Shown one piece after another: positions 8,401 through 17,098 of a stretch of 64,000 bases of DNA. The notes beneath the pieces were generated by a model. That model worked only from the letters and a program-made list of their open reading frames with translations. It made no database searches and was not told where the DNA came from. The stretch covers positions 186,001-250,000 of the forward strand of contig NZ_JACXBS010000002.1 in assembly GCF_014698015.1 (NCBI RefSeq). The letters are read 5' to 3'. The stretch is from Kocuria sp. cx-455. Its GTDB lineage: Bacteria > Actinomycetota > Actinomycetes > Actinomycetales > Micrococcaceae. The stretch's first letter is position 1. Every line of letters begins with the position of its first letter. Position numbers and translations under genes: made by a program.

Positions 8401-9890
8401 CTGCTTCGCCCGGTGCAACGCAGACGGGTACCCAGCGCAAGGCCCGCACGGCCTTGGTCGTGGGTGGTGGCGTTGCCGGTTTGACCGCGGCGCGGGACCT
8501 CGCTGTCGCCGGATTGCGTGTGACGCTGGTGGAAGCCGACGATCACTTCGGCGGTGCCGTGGGCGCCCACGAAGTAGCCGGTCTGGTTCTTGACTCCGGG
8601 GCGGAGTCCTTCGCTACTCGCTCCGACGCGGTTCCCCGACTACTCGAGGATCTGAACCTCAGCGACCGGGTGGTCACCCCTAACCCCTCCGGCTCGTGGT
8701 TGTACCTGCCCGAGGGTGCCATCCCCGCACCCAACAGCGGGGTCCTGGGGATCCCCGCGGACCCCGCGGCGTCGTCCTTGCGGCGCGCACTGGGTCGTTC
8801 CGGAATGGCCCGGGCGCGCATGGACCGGGTGCTGCCAGCCTCCGTGGGCGCGAAGGAACGGTCGCTGGGTGCGCTCGTCCGTACTCGGATGGGCCATCGC
8901 GTGCTCGAACGGCTCGTGACCCCGTTCGTCTCCGGTGTGTACTCCACCCACCCCAATGACCTCGACGTGGACACCGTGGCTCCCGGGCTGCGCAATGGCC
9001 TGCGTGAACACGGAAGTCTGTGCGCGGCCGCCGGCGCCCTCCGCGCGAACAGTCCCGCCGGCGCCAACGTGGCCAGCCTGGACGGCGGCATGAACCAGCT
9101 CAGCGAGCGGTTGGTGCGCGACGTGGAGGCACGCGGGGTCAAGATCGTGACCGACTACGACGTGATTGCACTGGACCGTGATCCCCGTCGTCCCGGGTGG
9201 ATGGTCATCCAGCGGCAACCCGCCAATGGTGACAAGACCGCGGTGGCACGCGGTGAGCTGCTGGTCATGGCCGCGGACGGCCCCACCACGGTGCGATTGA
9301 TGGGCGGGCACCTACCCGATTCGCAACGGTACTCCCCGGAGCCGGGGCCCAGGGTGGCCCTGGCCACCCTGGTGCTCGACTGCCCCGAGCTCGACGGCGC
9401 CCCGCGCGGGACCGGCCTGCTGGTAAGTTCCGATGTGGAAGAGGTCCGTGCCAAGGCACTGACACACTCGAGCGCCAAATGGGCGTGGGTTCAGCGCGAG
9501 GCCGGCGAACACCGCCATGTGCTGCGGTTGTCCTACGGCCGCGCCGATTCCGACCACGACGCGGTGCCGCCAGAGGTTGCACTGCCGGACGGGCACCTCA
9601 TTTCCCTTGCGCTCAGCGACGCGCGCATCCTCATGGGGGTACACATCGGCCCCGAGCAGCTGGTCGGCGCGGACGTGGTGCGCTGGCACGGCGCCCTACC
9701 ACGCACCGATGTGGGGCACGGCAAGCGCGTGGCCGAATTCCGCGGTGCGATCAGGGACGTCCCGAACGTGATCGCCGTGGGCGCGTGGCTGTCCGGGACC
9801 GGACTGGCCGCGGTCGTGACCGATACACGCCAGCAGGTCGCGAAACTACTCCGCAACCACGGGTACGAACCACCCGCACAGCGTGATTGA
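8397..9890 (+). CDS. cgoX: Coproporphyrinogen III oxidase (HemG/HemY type, oxygen-dependent)
   Basis: A 497-residue FAD enzyme of the HemY family. The dinucleotide-binding motif GGGVAGLTAARDL begins at about residue 23 and is followed by the acidic strand end VTLVEADD. In Gram-positive bacteria that also have HemQ, this enzyme oxidizes coproporphyrinogen III to coproporphyrin III rather than acting on protoporphyrinogen, and the chdC gene downstream supports that role here. It starts with GTG at 8397, overlapping the hemE stop (GTGA). The same frame stays open far upstream inside hemE, but that extension is Arg-rich and does not look like protein. C-terminal GTGLAAVV is typical of the FAD fold end. 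Confidence 0.93.
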   Translation: MTASPGATQTGTQRKARTALVVGGGVAGLTAARDLAVAGLRVTLVEADDHFGGAVGAHEVAGLVLDSGAESFATRSDAVPRLLEDLNLSDRVVTPNPSGSWLYLPEGAIPAPNSGVLGIPADPAASSLRRALGRSGMARARMDRVLPASVGAKERSLGALVRTRMGHRVLERLVTPFVSGVYSTHPNDLDVDTVAPGLRNGLREHGSLCAAAGALRANSPAGANVASLDGGMNQLSERLVRDVEARGVKIVTDYDVIALDRDPRRPGWMVIQRQPANGDKTAVARGELLVMAADGPTTVRLMGGHLPDSQRYSPEPGPRVALATLVLDCPELDGAPRGTGLLVSSDVEEVRAKALTHSSAKWAWVQREAGEHRHVLRLSYGRADSDHDAVPPEVALPDGHLISLALSDARILMGVHIGPEQLVGADVVRWHGALPRTDVGHGKRVAEFRGAIRDVPNVIAVGAWLSGTGLAAVVTDTRQQVAKLLRNHGYEPPAQRD

Positions 9891-9929
9891 GACTTCAGGC
9901 ATGATTCGAGCATCGAAAGGACACACACG

Positions 9930-10655
9930 ATGAGTGAGCACGTACACGCGGCACAGCAGTCCGCCGTCCAACCGGAGGAAAAGACCGAAGAGCAGCTGTA
10001 CTGGGCCGTCTACACCGTGCTGGAGCGTACCGGGGATCGCACCCCGGACGCCGATTCCGAGGCCAGCCAGGTCGAGTTCGATCGCCTGGTCGACGAACTG
10101 TCCGGGGACAACGTGACGGTGCGCGGCGTGTACGACGTATCGGGTATGCGCGACCACGCGGACCTCATGGTGTGGTTGACCGGTGACGAGGCGGACGTGT
10201 TGCAGGAGGCCGTGCGCAAGATCCGGCGCCAGCCGCTGCTGGGCGGTACCCGGCAGGTGTGGAACGCCATGGGTGTGCACCGCGACGCAGAATTCACCCG
10301 TCACCACGCACCGTCGTACGCGCGCGGTATCGCCCCCGAGAAGTGGGTGTGCGTCTACCCGTTCGTGCGCTCCTACGAGTGGTACTACATGAACTCCGAA
10401 CGCCGTGCCGAAATGCTCAAGAACCACGGCATGAAGGCACGCGACTACCCACAGGTGCTGGCCAATACCATTGCGTGCTTCGGCCTCAACGACTTCGAGT
10501 GGCTGCTCGCACTGGAGGCTCCCGGGCTCGTGGACCTGGTGGACCTGATGCGCGAGTTCCGCAACACCGAGGCCCGGTTGCACGTGCGCGAGGAGACCCC
10601 GTTCTACACGGGACGCCGGATCGAGACGGCCGAGATCGCCGAGGTGCTGCGCTGA
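9930..10655 (+). CDS. hemQ: Coproheme decarboxylase
   Basis: A 241-residue member of the chlorite-dismutase-like HemQ/ChdC family. It decarboxylates two propionates of coproheme to make heme b using hydrogen peroxide, the last step of the coproporphyrin-dependent pathway. Tyr143 in the segment YPFVRSYEWYYM matches the catalytic tyrosine, and His166 in MLKNHGM matches the proximal heme ligand. There is AAAGGA 8 nt before the ATG. It lies 39 nt after cgoX and 2 nt before cpfC. It is also named chdC. Confidence 0.95.
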   Translation: MSEHVHAAQQSAVQPEEKTEEQLYWAVYTVLERTGDRTPDADSEASQVEFDRLVDELSGDNVTVRGVYDVSGMRDHADLMVWLTGDEADVLQEAVRKIRRQPLLGGTRQVWNAMGVHRDAEFTRHHAPSYARGIAPEKWVCVYPFVRSYEWYYMNSERRAEMLKNHGMKARDYPQVLANTIACFGLNDFEWLLALEAPGLVDLVDLMREFRNTEARLHVREETPFYTGRRIETAEIAEVLR

Positions 10656-10657
10656 GC

Positions 10658-11872
10658 ATGGCACCCACCGACCGACAGACCACCAATGCCCTGAGCGCCG
10701 CTCGGGCCGCTGAACCTCGCCACTTCGACGCCGTGATCCTCTCGTCCTTCGGTGGCCCGGAGGGCCAGGAAGACGTGATCCCGTTCCTGAAAAACGTCAC
10801 CCGTGGCCGCGGCATCCCGGATGAGCGACTCGAGGAAGTGGCTACTCATTACCGCGCCAACGGTGGCGTGAGCCCCATCAACGCCCAGAACCGTGCGTTG
10901 CGTGACGCGCTGGAAGCGGAGCTGCGCCGCCGCGGCGTGGCTGTTCCCCTGCTGTGGGCCAACCGCAACTGGGCCCCGTACGTGGCCGATGTGCTCACGG
11001 AGTGCAATGACCGCGGCTACAAGGACCTGTTGATCTTGGCCACCAGCGCGTTCTCCGGGTATTCCAGCTGCCGCCAGTACCGCGAGGACTACGGCCTGGG
11101 CCTGGAAGAACTCGGGCTGGCGGACACTCTGCACGTGGAGAAGGTCCGCCCGTACTTCGACGAGATCGGATTCCTGACCCCCTCGGTCCACGGCCTGCGG
11201 GATGCCTTGGCGGCGCTGCGTGAACGCGTGGGGGAGTCCACCCTGGAGGTACTCTTCACGACCCACTCCGTTCCGGAAACCGATGCCCGGGCGTCCGGTT
11301 CTGAACGCATCGAGTTCGAGGAGAACTCAGCATACGTGGCCCAGCACCTGGCCGCCTCACGCTGGATCGTGGCCCAACTGGGCGACGCCATGGACAATGT
11401 GAACTGGCAGCTCGTCTATCAGTCCCGTTCCGGCCCGCCGCAGATCCCGTGGCTCGAACCGGACATCTGTGACGTGATCGAAACACTTCCCGAGTCCGGG
11501 GTCAAGGGTGTGGCCGTGGTGCCGGTGGGCTTCGTGTCCGATCACATGGAGGTCATGTGGGACCTCGACACCGAGGCCAAGGACGCCGCGGCCGAGGCCG
11601 GTATCGCCTTCGAACGAGTGGCCACCGCGGGGACGCACCCCGCATTCGTGGGAGCGCTCGCGGACGCCATTGAGCAGCGGCTCGGTACCGAGACGGCACC
11701 GCCGCGCGTGTCGGCGTGCGGGCAGGGAACCTGGTTCGACAACTGCCCCGCGGACTGCTGCAAGAAGATCCTGCGCGGCCAGTCGGCACCGCGGCCCACC
11801 GTGGCGCAGACCCCGCTGGACCAGCCCATAGCCGTGGGCATGGACGATCACGGCGAGGTGGTGTACCGGTGA
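10658..11872 (+). CDS. cpfC: Coproporphyrin III ferrochelatase with C-terminal Cys cluster
   Basis: A 404-residue ferrochelatase (historically hemH). It inserts Fe(II) into coproporphyrin III. Family motifs LSSFGGPEG near the N terminus, TSAFSGYSSCRQYRED, and GPPQIPWLEPD with PVGFVSDHMEVMWDLD are present, including the catalytic-region histidine and glutamate. Near the C terminus Cys354, Cys363, Cys367 and Cys368 (CGQG and NCPADCC) resemble the [2Fe-2S] cluster ligands known in actinobacterial ferrochelatases. The ATG at 10658 is 2 nt after the chdC stop; the longer frame from 10259 overlaps chdC and is rejected. The gene overlaps hemC by 4 nt. Confidence 0.94.
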   Translation: MAPTDRQTTNALSAARAAEPRHFDAVILSSFGGPEGQEDVIPFLKNVTRGRGIPDERLEEVATHYRANGGVSPINAQNRALRDALEAELRRRGVAVPLLWANRNWAPYVADVLTECNDRGYKDLLILATSAFSGYSSCRQYREDYGLGLEELGLADTLHVEKVRPYFDEIGFLTPSVHGLRDALAALRERVGESTLEVLFTTHSVPETDARASGSERIEFEENSAYVAQHLAASRWIVAQLGDAMDNVNWQLVYQSRSGPPQIPWLEPDICDVIETLPESGVKGVAVVPVGFVSDHMEVMWDLDTEAKDAAAEAGIAFERVATAGTHPAFVGALADAIEQRLGTETAPPRVSACGQGTWFDNCPADCCKKILRGQSAPRPTVAQTPLDQPIAVGMDDHGEVVYR

Positions 11873-12804
11873 CCGAGGGCACCTTCACCGTGGGAACCCG
11901 TGGTTCCCAGCTGGCCATGACGCAGACCGGTTACGCCGCGGACGCCGTGGGAGCAGCCGCGGGCCTGACCCCCAAGTTGATCACCGTGCGCACCGAGGGT
12001 GACGTGCTGACCGGGCCCCTGTCACAAATGGGCGGCACCGGAGTCTTCGCGACCGCGTTGCGCGCCCGATTGTTGGATCGCGATGTGGATTTGGCGGTGC
12101 ACTCCCTCAAGGACCTGCCCACCGCCCAGGTTCCCGGCCTGGTCATTGCGGCACTTCCCGAACGAGAGGACCCGCGGGACGCCCTGTGCGCCCGCGACGG
12201 TCTCACCCTGGACGGGCTTTCGCAGGGCGCCGCGGTGGGCACGGGATCGCCCCGCCGGGTGGCCCAGTTGCGGGCGCTGCGTCCCGATCTGAACATTGTC
12301 GATATCCGCGGTAACGTGGGCACGCGTCTCAACCGAGTGGCCCCCGGCGACCTGGACGCGGTGGTGCTGGCGGCGTCGGGGTTGAAGCGGTTGGGTCTGG
12401 AAGGCCGGATCACCGAGTACCTGAATCCGGAACGGATGCTGCCCGCACCGGGGCAGGGTGCCCTGGCCCTCGAGGTCTCGAGCGAACTCGCCCAGGACTC
12501 GGCCCTGGCCCGTGGGCTGGCCGCCGTGGACGACCTGCCCACCCGATTGGCCGTCACGGCCGAACGTGCTGTGCTGGCGCGCCTCGAGGCCGGTTGCGCG
12601 GCTCCGGTGGGAACCTACGCCCGCATGGTCGGCGGTGATCTCCACCTGGACGTGGTGGTCGCCAACCCGGACGGCACCGAGGTCATGCGCCGGTCGGAAG
12701 CCACGGACGAACTGTCCGTGGACGCCGCGGCCGCCCTGGGAGTGCGGATCGCGGATGAACTACTGGCCGCCGGCGCCGATCGATTGGCCCGGTTGACCCT
12801 GTGA
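11869..12804 (+). CDS. hemC: Hydroxymethylbilane synthase (porphobilinogen deaminase)
   Basis: A 311-residue enzyme that joins four porphobilinogen units into hydroxymethylbilane. Cys243 in ARLEAGCAAPVG carries the dipyrromethane cofactor. The start region VGTRGSQLAM, the segment LAVHSLKDLPT and the GTGSPRRVAQLRALRPD motif are all present. It starts with GTG at 11869 overlapping the cpfC stop. It ends by overlapping the hemD start, so translation along the operon is probably coupled. Confidence 0.95.
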   Translation: MTEGTFTVGTRGSQLAMTQTGYAADAVGAAAGLTPKLITVRTEGDVLTGPLSQMGGTGVFATALRARLLDRDVDLAVHSLKDLPTAQVPGLVIAALPEREDPRDALCARDGLTLDGLSQGAAVGTGSPRRVAQLRALRPDLNIVDIRGNVGTRLNRVAPGDLDAVVLAASGLKRLGLEGRITEYLNPERMLPAPGQGALALEVSSELAQDSALARGLAAVDDLPTRLAVTAERAVLARLEAGCAAPVGTYARMVGGDLHLDVVVANPDGTEVMRRSEATDELSVDAAAALGVRIADELLAAGADRLARLTL

Positions 12805-13670
12805 TGTCCCGCGTGTTGGTCACCCGCGATCCGGCCGCGTCCCGTGAACTCACGGGGCTGCTGCGGGAGCGCGGGTACGACGTGCGCGTGGCCCCCCTGC
12901 TCGAGGCGCAGCTTCCGGAGGACACCGCCGACCTGCGGTCCGCGCTGGGGCGGGCCACTCACCCGCGGGTCCCCACGTGGCTCACCGTCACGTCCGCGAA
13001 CACCGTGTTGGCACTGGCTGCGGTGGCTTCCGATCCGCAGTGGGGTGGCGCCCTGGAACGCGCGCGGGCGAGCACACCCAAACTGTCCGTCGCCGCGGTC
13101 GGTCGCGCCACGGCGTCGGCCCTGCGTCAGGCCGGGATCGGCGTGGACTTCACCCCGCAACGCGAACAGAGCGCAGCCGGTATGTTGGCCGAATGGCCCG
13201 AGGCGTTCGCTTCCCCGGGGGAGGCCGCGTTGGTGCCCGCCTCGGAGCTCGCCTCGTCGACCCTTGCCGACGGGTTGACCGAGCGCGGCTACGAGGTCAC
13301 GACCGCCGTCGCGTACCGGATGGTCCCCGCCCCGGCAGCCGCACCACTGCGCACGGACGGCGCCTCTGCACAGGACGCACTGGTTCTCAACGCCGACGCC
13401 GCACGCGACCGGTGCGCGCGCGGCGAGTTCGGCGCGGTGGTGGCCACGGCGCCGTCGCGCGTAGCTGCCCTGCTGGACGGCCAACCACGATCATGCGACC
13501 GGACGAAGTGGGTGGCCATTGGCGAGCCCACCGCAGCCGCGCTGCGCCAGCGAGGTTTCACGCCCGTTGTGGCCGACGACCCGAGTCCGGCCGCCCTGGT
13601 GGCGGCCGTGGACCGCGCCCTGAAAGATGTACTCAAGATTACTAGTTCGACCGAGGAGAAATCATCGTGA
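12801..13670 (+). CDS. hemD: Uroporphyrinogen-III synthase
   Basis: A 289-residue two-domain protein that cyclizes hydroxymethylbilane to uroporphyrinogen III with inversion of ring D. The family is poorly conserved, but RVLVTRDPAASRELTGLL at the start, LTVTSANTV, VGRATASALRQ, and ATAPSRVAALL with AIGEPTAAALRQRG near the end are typical. GTG at 12801 overlaps the hemC stop; ATG at 12804 is equally possible. Its place between hemC and hemB supports the assignment. It overlaps hemB by 4 nt. Confidence 0.9.
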   Translation: MMSRVLVTRDPAASRELTGLLRERGYDVRVAPLLEAQLPEDTADLRSALGRATHPRVPTWLTVTSANTVLALAAVASDPQWGGALERARASTPKLSVAAVGRATASALRQAGIGVDFTPQREQSAAGMLAEWPEAFASPGEAALVPASELASSTLADGLTERGYEVTTAVAYRMVPAPAAAPLRTDGASAQDALVLNADAARDRCARGEFGAVVATAPSRVAALLDGQPRSCDRTKWVAIGEPTAAALRQRGFTPVVADDPSPAALVAAVDRALKDVLKITSSTEEKSS

Positions 13671-14674
13671 GCTCACACGCACCGCTGTACGACCTGGTGT
13701 CACGCCCGCGCAGGCTCCGTACCAGCCCGGCCATGCGCCGCTTTGTCGCGGAGAACCGCGTGAACCCGGCGGAATTGATCCTGCCGGTGTTCGTCAAGGA
13801 AGGCATCTCCCAGCCCGTGGAGATCCAGTCCATGCCCGGGGTGGTTCAGCACACCGTGGACTCGCTCAAACGCGCTGCCTCCGAGGCCGTGGAACTGGGG
13901 TTGGGCGGCATCATGCTGTTCGGCATCCCGGAGACCCGCGACGCCGTAGGGTCGGCCTCCCTCGACGAGGACGGGATCCTGAACCACGCCATTGCTCAGG
14001 TGCGGGCTGAGGTGGGCGATGAGATCGTGGTCATGTCCGACCTGTGCCTGGACGAATTCACCGACCACGGTCACTGCGGTGTGCTCGATGACAACGGCGT
14101 GGTCGACAACGATGAGACCCTGCGCATTTACGCCGAGATGGGCGTGGCCCAGGCACAGGCCGGGGCGCACATGCTGGGTCCTTCCGGCATGATGGACGGT
14201 CAGGTGGGCGTGATCCGCGCCGCACTGGATTCCGCCGGTTACCAGGACGTCTCCGTCTTGGCGTACTCCGCCAAGTACAACTCCGCGTTCTACGGACCAT
14301 TCCGCGAGGCCGTGGATTCGGCGCTGACGGGGGACCGCAAGACCTATCAAATGGACCCGTCCAACCGCCGCGAGGCCCTGCAGGAGTTGCAACTGGACCT
14401 GAACGAGGGCGCGGACATGGTCATGGTCAAACCGGCCATGAGCTACCTGGACATCCTGCGCGACGTGGCCGAGGTGTCCCCGGTGCCCGTTTCCGCCTAC
14501 CAGATCTCGGGCGAGTACGCGATGATCGAGGCCGCGGCGGGCAACGGCTGGATCGACCGCGATGCGGCGGTCAAGGAATCCGTGCTGTCCATCAAGCGTG
14601 CGGGGGCCAATTCGATTTTGACGTACTACGCCGCCGAACTGGCGCGCTGGTACCGCCAGGACAACGGAAACTAA
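13667..14674 (+). CDS. hemB: Delta-aminolevulinic acid dehydratase (porphobilinogen synthase)
   Basis: A 335-residue enzyme that condenses two 5-aminolevulinate molecules to porphobilinogen. The two active-site lysines are Lys203 ([14 protein letters not shown]) and Lys255 ([12 protein letters not shown]). The metal segment [14 protein letters not shown] has Cys127 and Cys137 but Asp129 where zinc-dependent enzymes have the middle Cys of their three-Cys site, so metal use is probably not the simple three-cysteine zinc type. GTG at 13667 overlaps the hemD stop and has AGGAG upstream. hemL follows after 83 nt. Confidence 0.95.
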   Translation: MSSHAPLYDLVSRPRRLRTSPAMRRFVAENRVNPAELILPVFVKEGISQPVEIQSMPGVVQHTVDSLKRAASEAVELGLGGIMLFGIPETRDAVGSASLDEDGILNHAIAQVRAEVGDEIVVMSDLCLDEFTDHGHCGVLDDNGVVDNDETLRIYAEMGVAQAQAGAHMLGPSGMMDGQVGVIRAALDSAGYQDVSVLAYSAKYNSAFYGPFREAVDSALTGDRKTYQMDPSNRREALQELQLDLNEGADMVMVKPAMSYLDILRDVAEVSPVPVSAYQISGEYAMIEAAAGNGWIDRDAAVKESVLSIKRAGANSILTYYAAELARWYRQDNGN

Positions 14675-14757
14675 GTCAGACCGCCGCTGCGCGAGCCCCA
14701 ACCGGCCGCGGCGTACGTGACCGGGGTGAGCCCCGGCGGAAGGAACCGAGAAATCTC

Positions 14758-16077
14758 ATGAGTGTCTCCCAAGAACTGTTCGACCGCGCCCAACGCGTGA
14801 TGCCCGGCGGGGTGAACTCCCCGGTGCGCGCCTTCAACTCCGTGGGGGGAACCCCGCCGTTCATTTCCGCGGCCAAGGGCCCGTACCTGACCGATGTGGA
14901 CGGCCGCGAGTACGTGGACCTGGTGGGTTCATGGGGTCCGGCGCTGCTGGGCCACTCCCATCCCGTGGTCCTCGAATCGGTGCACGAGGCCGTGGAACGT
15001 GGTCTGTCCTTCGGCGCGACCACTCGCGGAGAAACCGAACTGGCCGAACTGGTCGTGGATCGTGTGGCACCCGTGGAGGAGATCCGCATGGTCTCCACCG
15101 GTACCGAGGCCACCATGACCGCACTGCGCCTGGCCCGGGGGTTCACCGGCCGCGACCTGATCATCAAGTTCGCCGGTTGCTATCACGGTCACGTGGACTC
15201 GCTGTTGGCCGAGGCCGGTTCGGGTGTGGCGACGTTGGCCTTGCCGGGCTCGGCGGGCGTGACCGAAGCGACGTCGTCCCAGACGCTGGTGCTGCCGTAC
15301 AACGACGTGAGCGCCCTGGAAGAGGCGTTCGCCGAGCACCCGGGCGAGATCGCCGCGGTGATCACCGAGGCCGCCCCCTGCAACATGGGCGTGGTGACCC
15401 CGGAGCACAACTTCAACGCCGAGATCCGCCGGGTGACCCGCGACAACGGTGCGCTCATGATTTTTGACGAGGTGCTCACCGGTTTCCGCGTGCACGAGGC
15501 CGGCTACTGGGGCCTGAGCAACGAGGCCGAGGGCGGCTGGGCCCCGGACCTGTTCACGTTCGGCAAGGTGATCGGCGGCGGCCTGCCCACGGCGGCCCTG
15601 GGTGGTCGCGCGGACATCATGAATTATTTGGCGCCCACCGGCCCGGTCTACCAGGCGGGCACGCTGTCCGGTAACCCGATCGCCATGGCGGCCGGGCTGG
15701 CCACGCTCAAGTGCGCCGATCGCATTGCGTACCAGACCATTGATCGCCGTTCCGAGCAGCTCCGGGACGCCCTGCGTTCGGCAATGGACGCCGCGGGGGT
15801 GAACTACTCGATCCAGGAAGCTGGCAACCTCTTCTCGATCGCGTTCGGTACTCGCGACACCGGTGTGCACACTTACGCGGATGCCAAGGCGCAGGAGGCT
15901 TTCCGCTACACCCCGTTCTTCCACTCGATGCTGGAGGCCGGCGTGTACCTGCCGCCGTCGGTCTTCGAAGCGTGGTTCCTGTCCGCGGCCCACGACGACT
16001 CGGCCATGGACCGGATCATTTCTGCCCTGCCGGCCGCGGCCCAGGCCGCCGCGGAAGCCCAGCCCGCGCAGCACTGA
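14758..16077 (+). CDS. hemL: Glutamate-1-semialdehyde 2,1-aminomutase
   Basis: A 439-residue pyridoxal-phosphate enzyme that converts glutamate-1-semialdehyde, the HemA product, to 5-aminolevulinate. The PLP lysine is Lys270 in [27 protein letters not shown] and [10 protein letters not shown] are family motifs. It is the last gene of the heme run. It is separated from hemB by 83 nt, so it may have its own promoter. A large inverted repeat follows within 20 nt of the stop. Confidence 0.96.
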   Translation: MSVSQELFDRAQRVMPGGVNSPVRAFNSVGGTPPFISAAKGPYLTDVDGREYVDLVGSWGPALLGHSHPVVLESVHEAVERGLSFGATTRGETELAELVVDRVAPVEEIRMVSTGTEATMTALRLARGFTGRDLIIKFAGCYHGHVDSLLAEAGSGVATLALPGSAGVTEATSSQTLVLPYNDVSALEEAFAEHPGEIAAVITEAAPCNMGVVTPEHNFNAEIRRVTRDNGALMIFDEVLTGFRVHEAGYWGLSNEAEGGWAPDLFTFGKVIGGGLPTAALGGRADIMNYLAPTGPVYQAGTLSGNPIAMAAGLATLKCADRIAYQTIDRRSEQLRDALRSAMDAAGVNYSIQEAGNLFSIAFGTRDTGVHTYADAKAQEAFRYTPFFHSMLEAGVYLPPSVFEAWFLSAAHDDSAMDRIISALPAAAQAAAEAQPAQH

Positions 16078-16096
16078 TTCGGGGTCCGCGGGTAGG

Positions 16097-16166
16097 GCGC
16101 CAAATGATGCGGTCTTACTGCACGGTAGAGCGATGTACCGTGCAGTAAGACCGCATGAGTTGGCGC
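16097..16166. repeat. 70-nt inverted repeat between convergent hemL and exonuclease genes
   Basis: The two arms are 16097-16127 and 16136-16166 around an 8-nt loop (GAGCGATG). The inner 21 bp (16107-16127 with 16136-16156) pair perfectly. After a 3-nt partly mismatched step, the outer 7 bp (GCGCCAA with TTGGCGC) pair again. It lies between two gene ends, so it would act as a bidirectional terminator. It has no U-run and is unusually long and perfect for that role, so it could also be an intergenic palindromic repeat family. Confidence 0.85.
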
Positions 16167-16206
16167 GTGGGACCCGGGCAGGCCCGGGACCGGCGTTGGT
16201 GGCCGG

Positions 16207-17034
16207 TCAGCCCCGCGGGTGGACCGGCCAGGTGCCGTCCACCACGGCGTCCGGATCGCGGCGCCGGAAATACTCCTGCAGGGAAGCCGCTTGTTCGGCG
16301 GCCCACCCGACCTGCGCCTGGTGGAGTTCACTTGCCGCGGTCTGTAGTTCGACGAACTTCTCGGCCATGGCGGTGGCCAGCCGTTCGGTGGCCAGGGCAT
16401 CCGCCGCCGAGGTGTGGGCGGCGTCCAGGATCACTCCGTACTCCTCGCAGAGCGCACCCAGCGTGCGTTTGCCCTTGCGGAACCGGTGAACCTGCTTGTT
16501 GAGGATGAACGGGTCGAGCACGGGGAACGGCCGGGTCACGGGTATCTCGTGACGTTCGCACTCCCTGGCCAGCACGGTCAGATCATAGGCGGCGTTGAAC
16601 GCGAGCACAGGCGTGCCATCCGCCCACAGTTCGCTCAGCACGGTGGTCAATTCGGCGACGACGTCGCTCGCGGCCTGCCCCTCGGCCCGCGCCTTCTCGG
16701 TACTGATGCCGTGGATCGCGGCCGCGGCCTCCGGGATCTCCACACCGGGATCGGCGAGCCACTCCCACTCCTTGAGCACCGCACCGTCCGGGGCGACGAG
16801 CACCACCGATGCCGTGACGATGCGGGCGGTCTGCGGATCGCGCCCGGTGGTTTCCAGATCGAAACACGCCCTGGGGAGTTTGGTCCAGGGTGCTGCGGGG
16901 CCCACGTCGAACAGCGTGTCCTGTACGGGATTCTCCCCGGTATTGCGGGCCTCAGGGGGTTGGACGGTTTCGGGCACGTCGAAGAGGGCCGGCTGTTCTT
17001 GCGAAGAGTGGTGCTGCGGGGAAGGCATGGCCAT
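16207..17034 (-). CDS. DEDDh-type 3'-5' exonuclease (DnaQ-like)
   Basis: A 275-residue exonuclease of the DnaQ fold. Exo I is FDLETTGRDP with Asp59 and Glu61, Exo II is VLAFNAAYDLTVL, and Exo III is HTSAADALAT, with the histidine five residues before the aspartate that marks the DEDDh type. An N-terminal stretch of about 50 residues is low in conservation and contains the similar segments LFDVPE and LFDVGP. It may proofread or process DNA ends; a role with the AdnAB nuclease-helicase beside it is inference. ATG at 17034 is preferred, with 17028 as an alternative; the longer frame overlaps the divergent adnA start. Confidence 0.85.
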   Translation of the reverse strand: MAMPSPQHHSSQEQPALFDVPETVQPPEARNTGENPVQDTLFDVGPAAPWTKLPRACFDLETTGRDPQTARIVTASVVLVAPDGAVLKEWEWLADPGVEIPEAAAAIHGISTEKARAEGQAASDVVAELTTVLSELWADGTPVLAFNAAYDLTVLARECERHEIPVTRPFPVLDPFILNKQVHRFRKGKRTLGALCEEYGVILDAAHTSAADALATERLATAMAEKFVELQTAASELHQAQVGWAAEQAASLQEYFRRRDPDAVVDGTWPVHPRG

Positions 17035-17098
17035 CACGCTACCGGCTCGGCCTGAGAGCGTCGTTATGCGTGTCCGCCGGGCGTGATGTGATGGGACC

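Noticed and set aside
10259-10657. N-terminal extension of the cpfC frame into chdC
   Set aside because: It overlaps a conserved gene in another frame; the ATG at 10658 gives the family's usual start.
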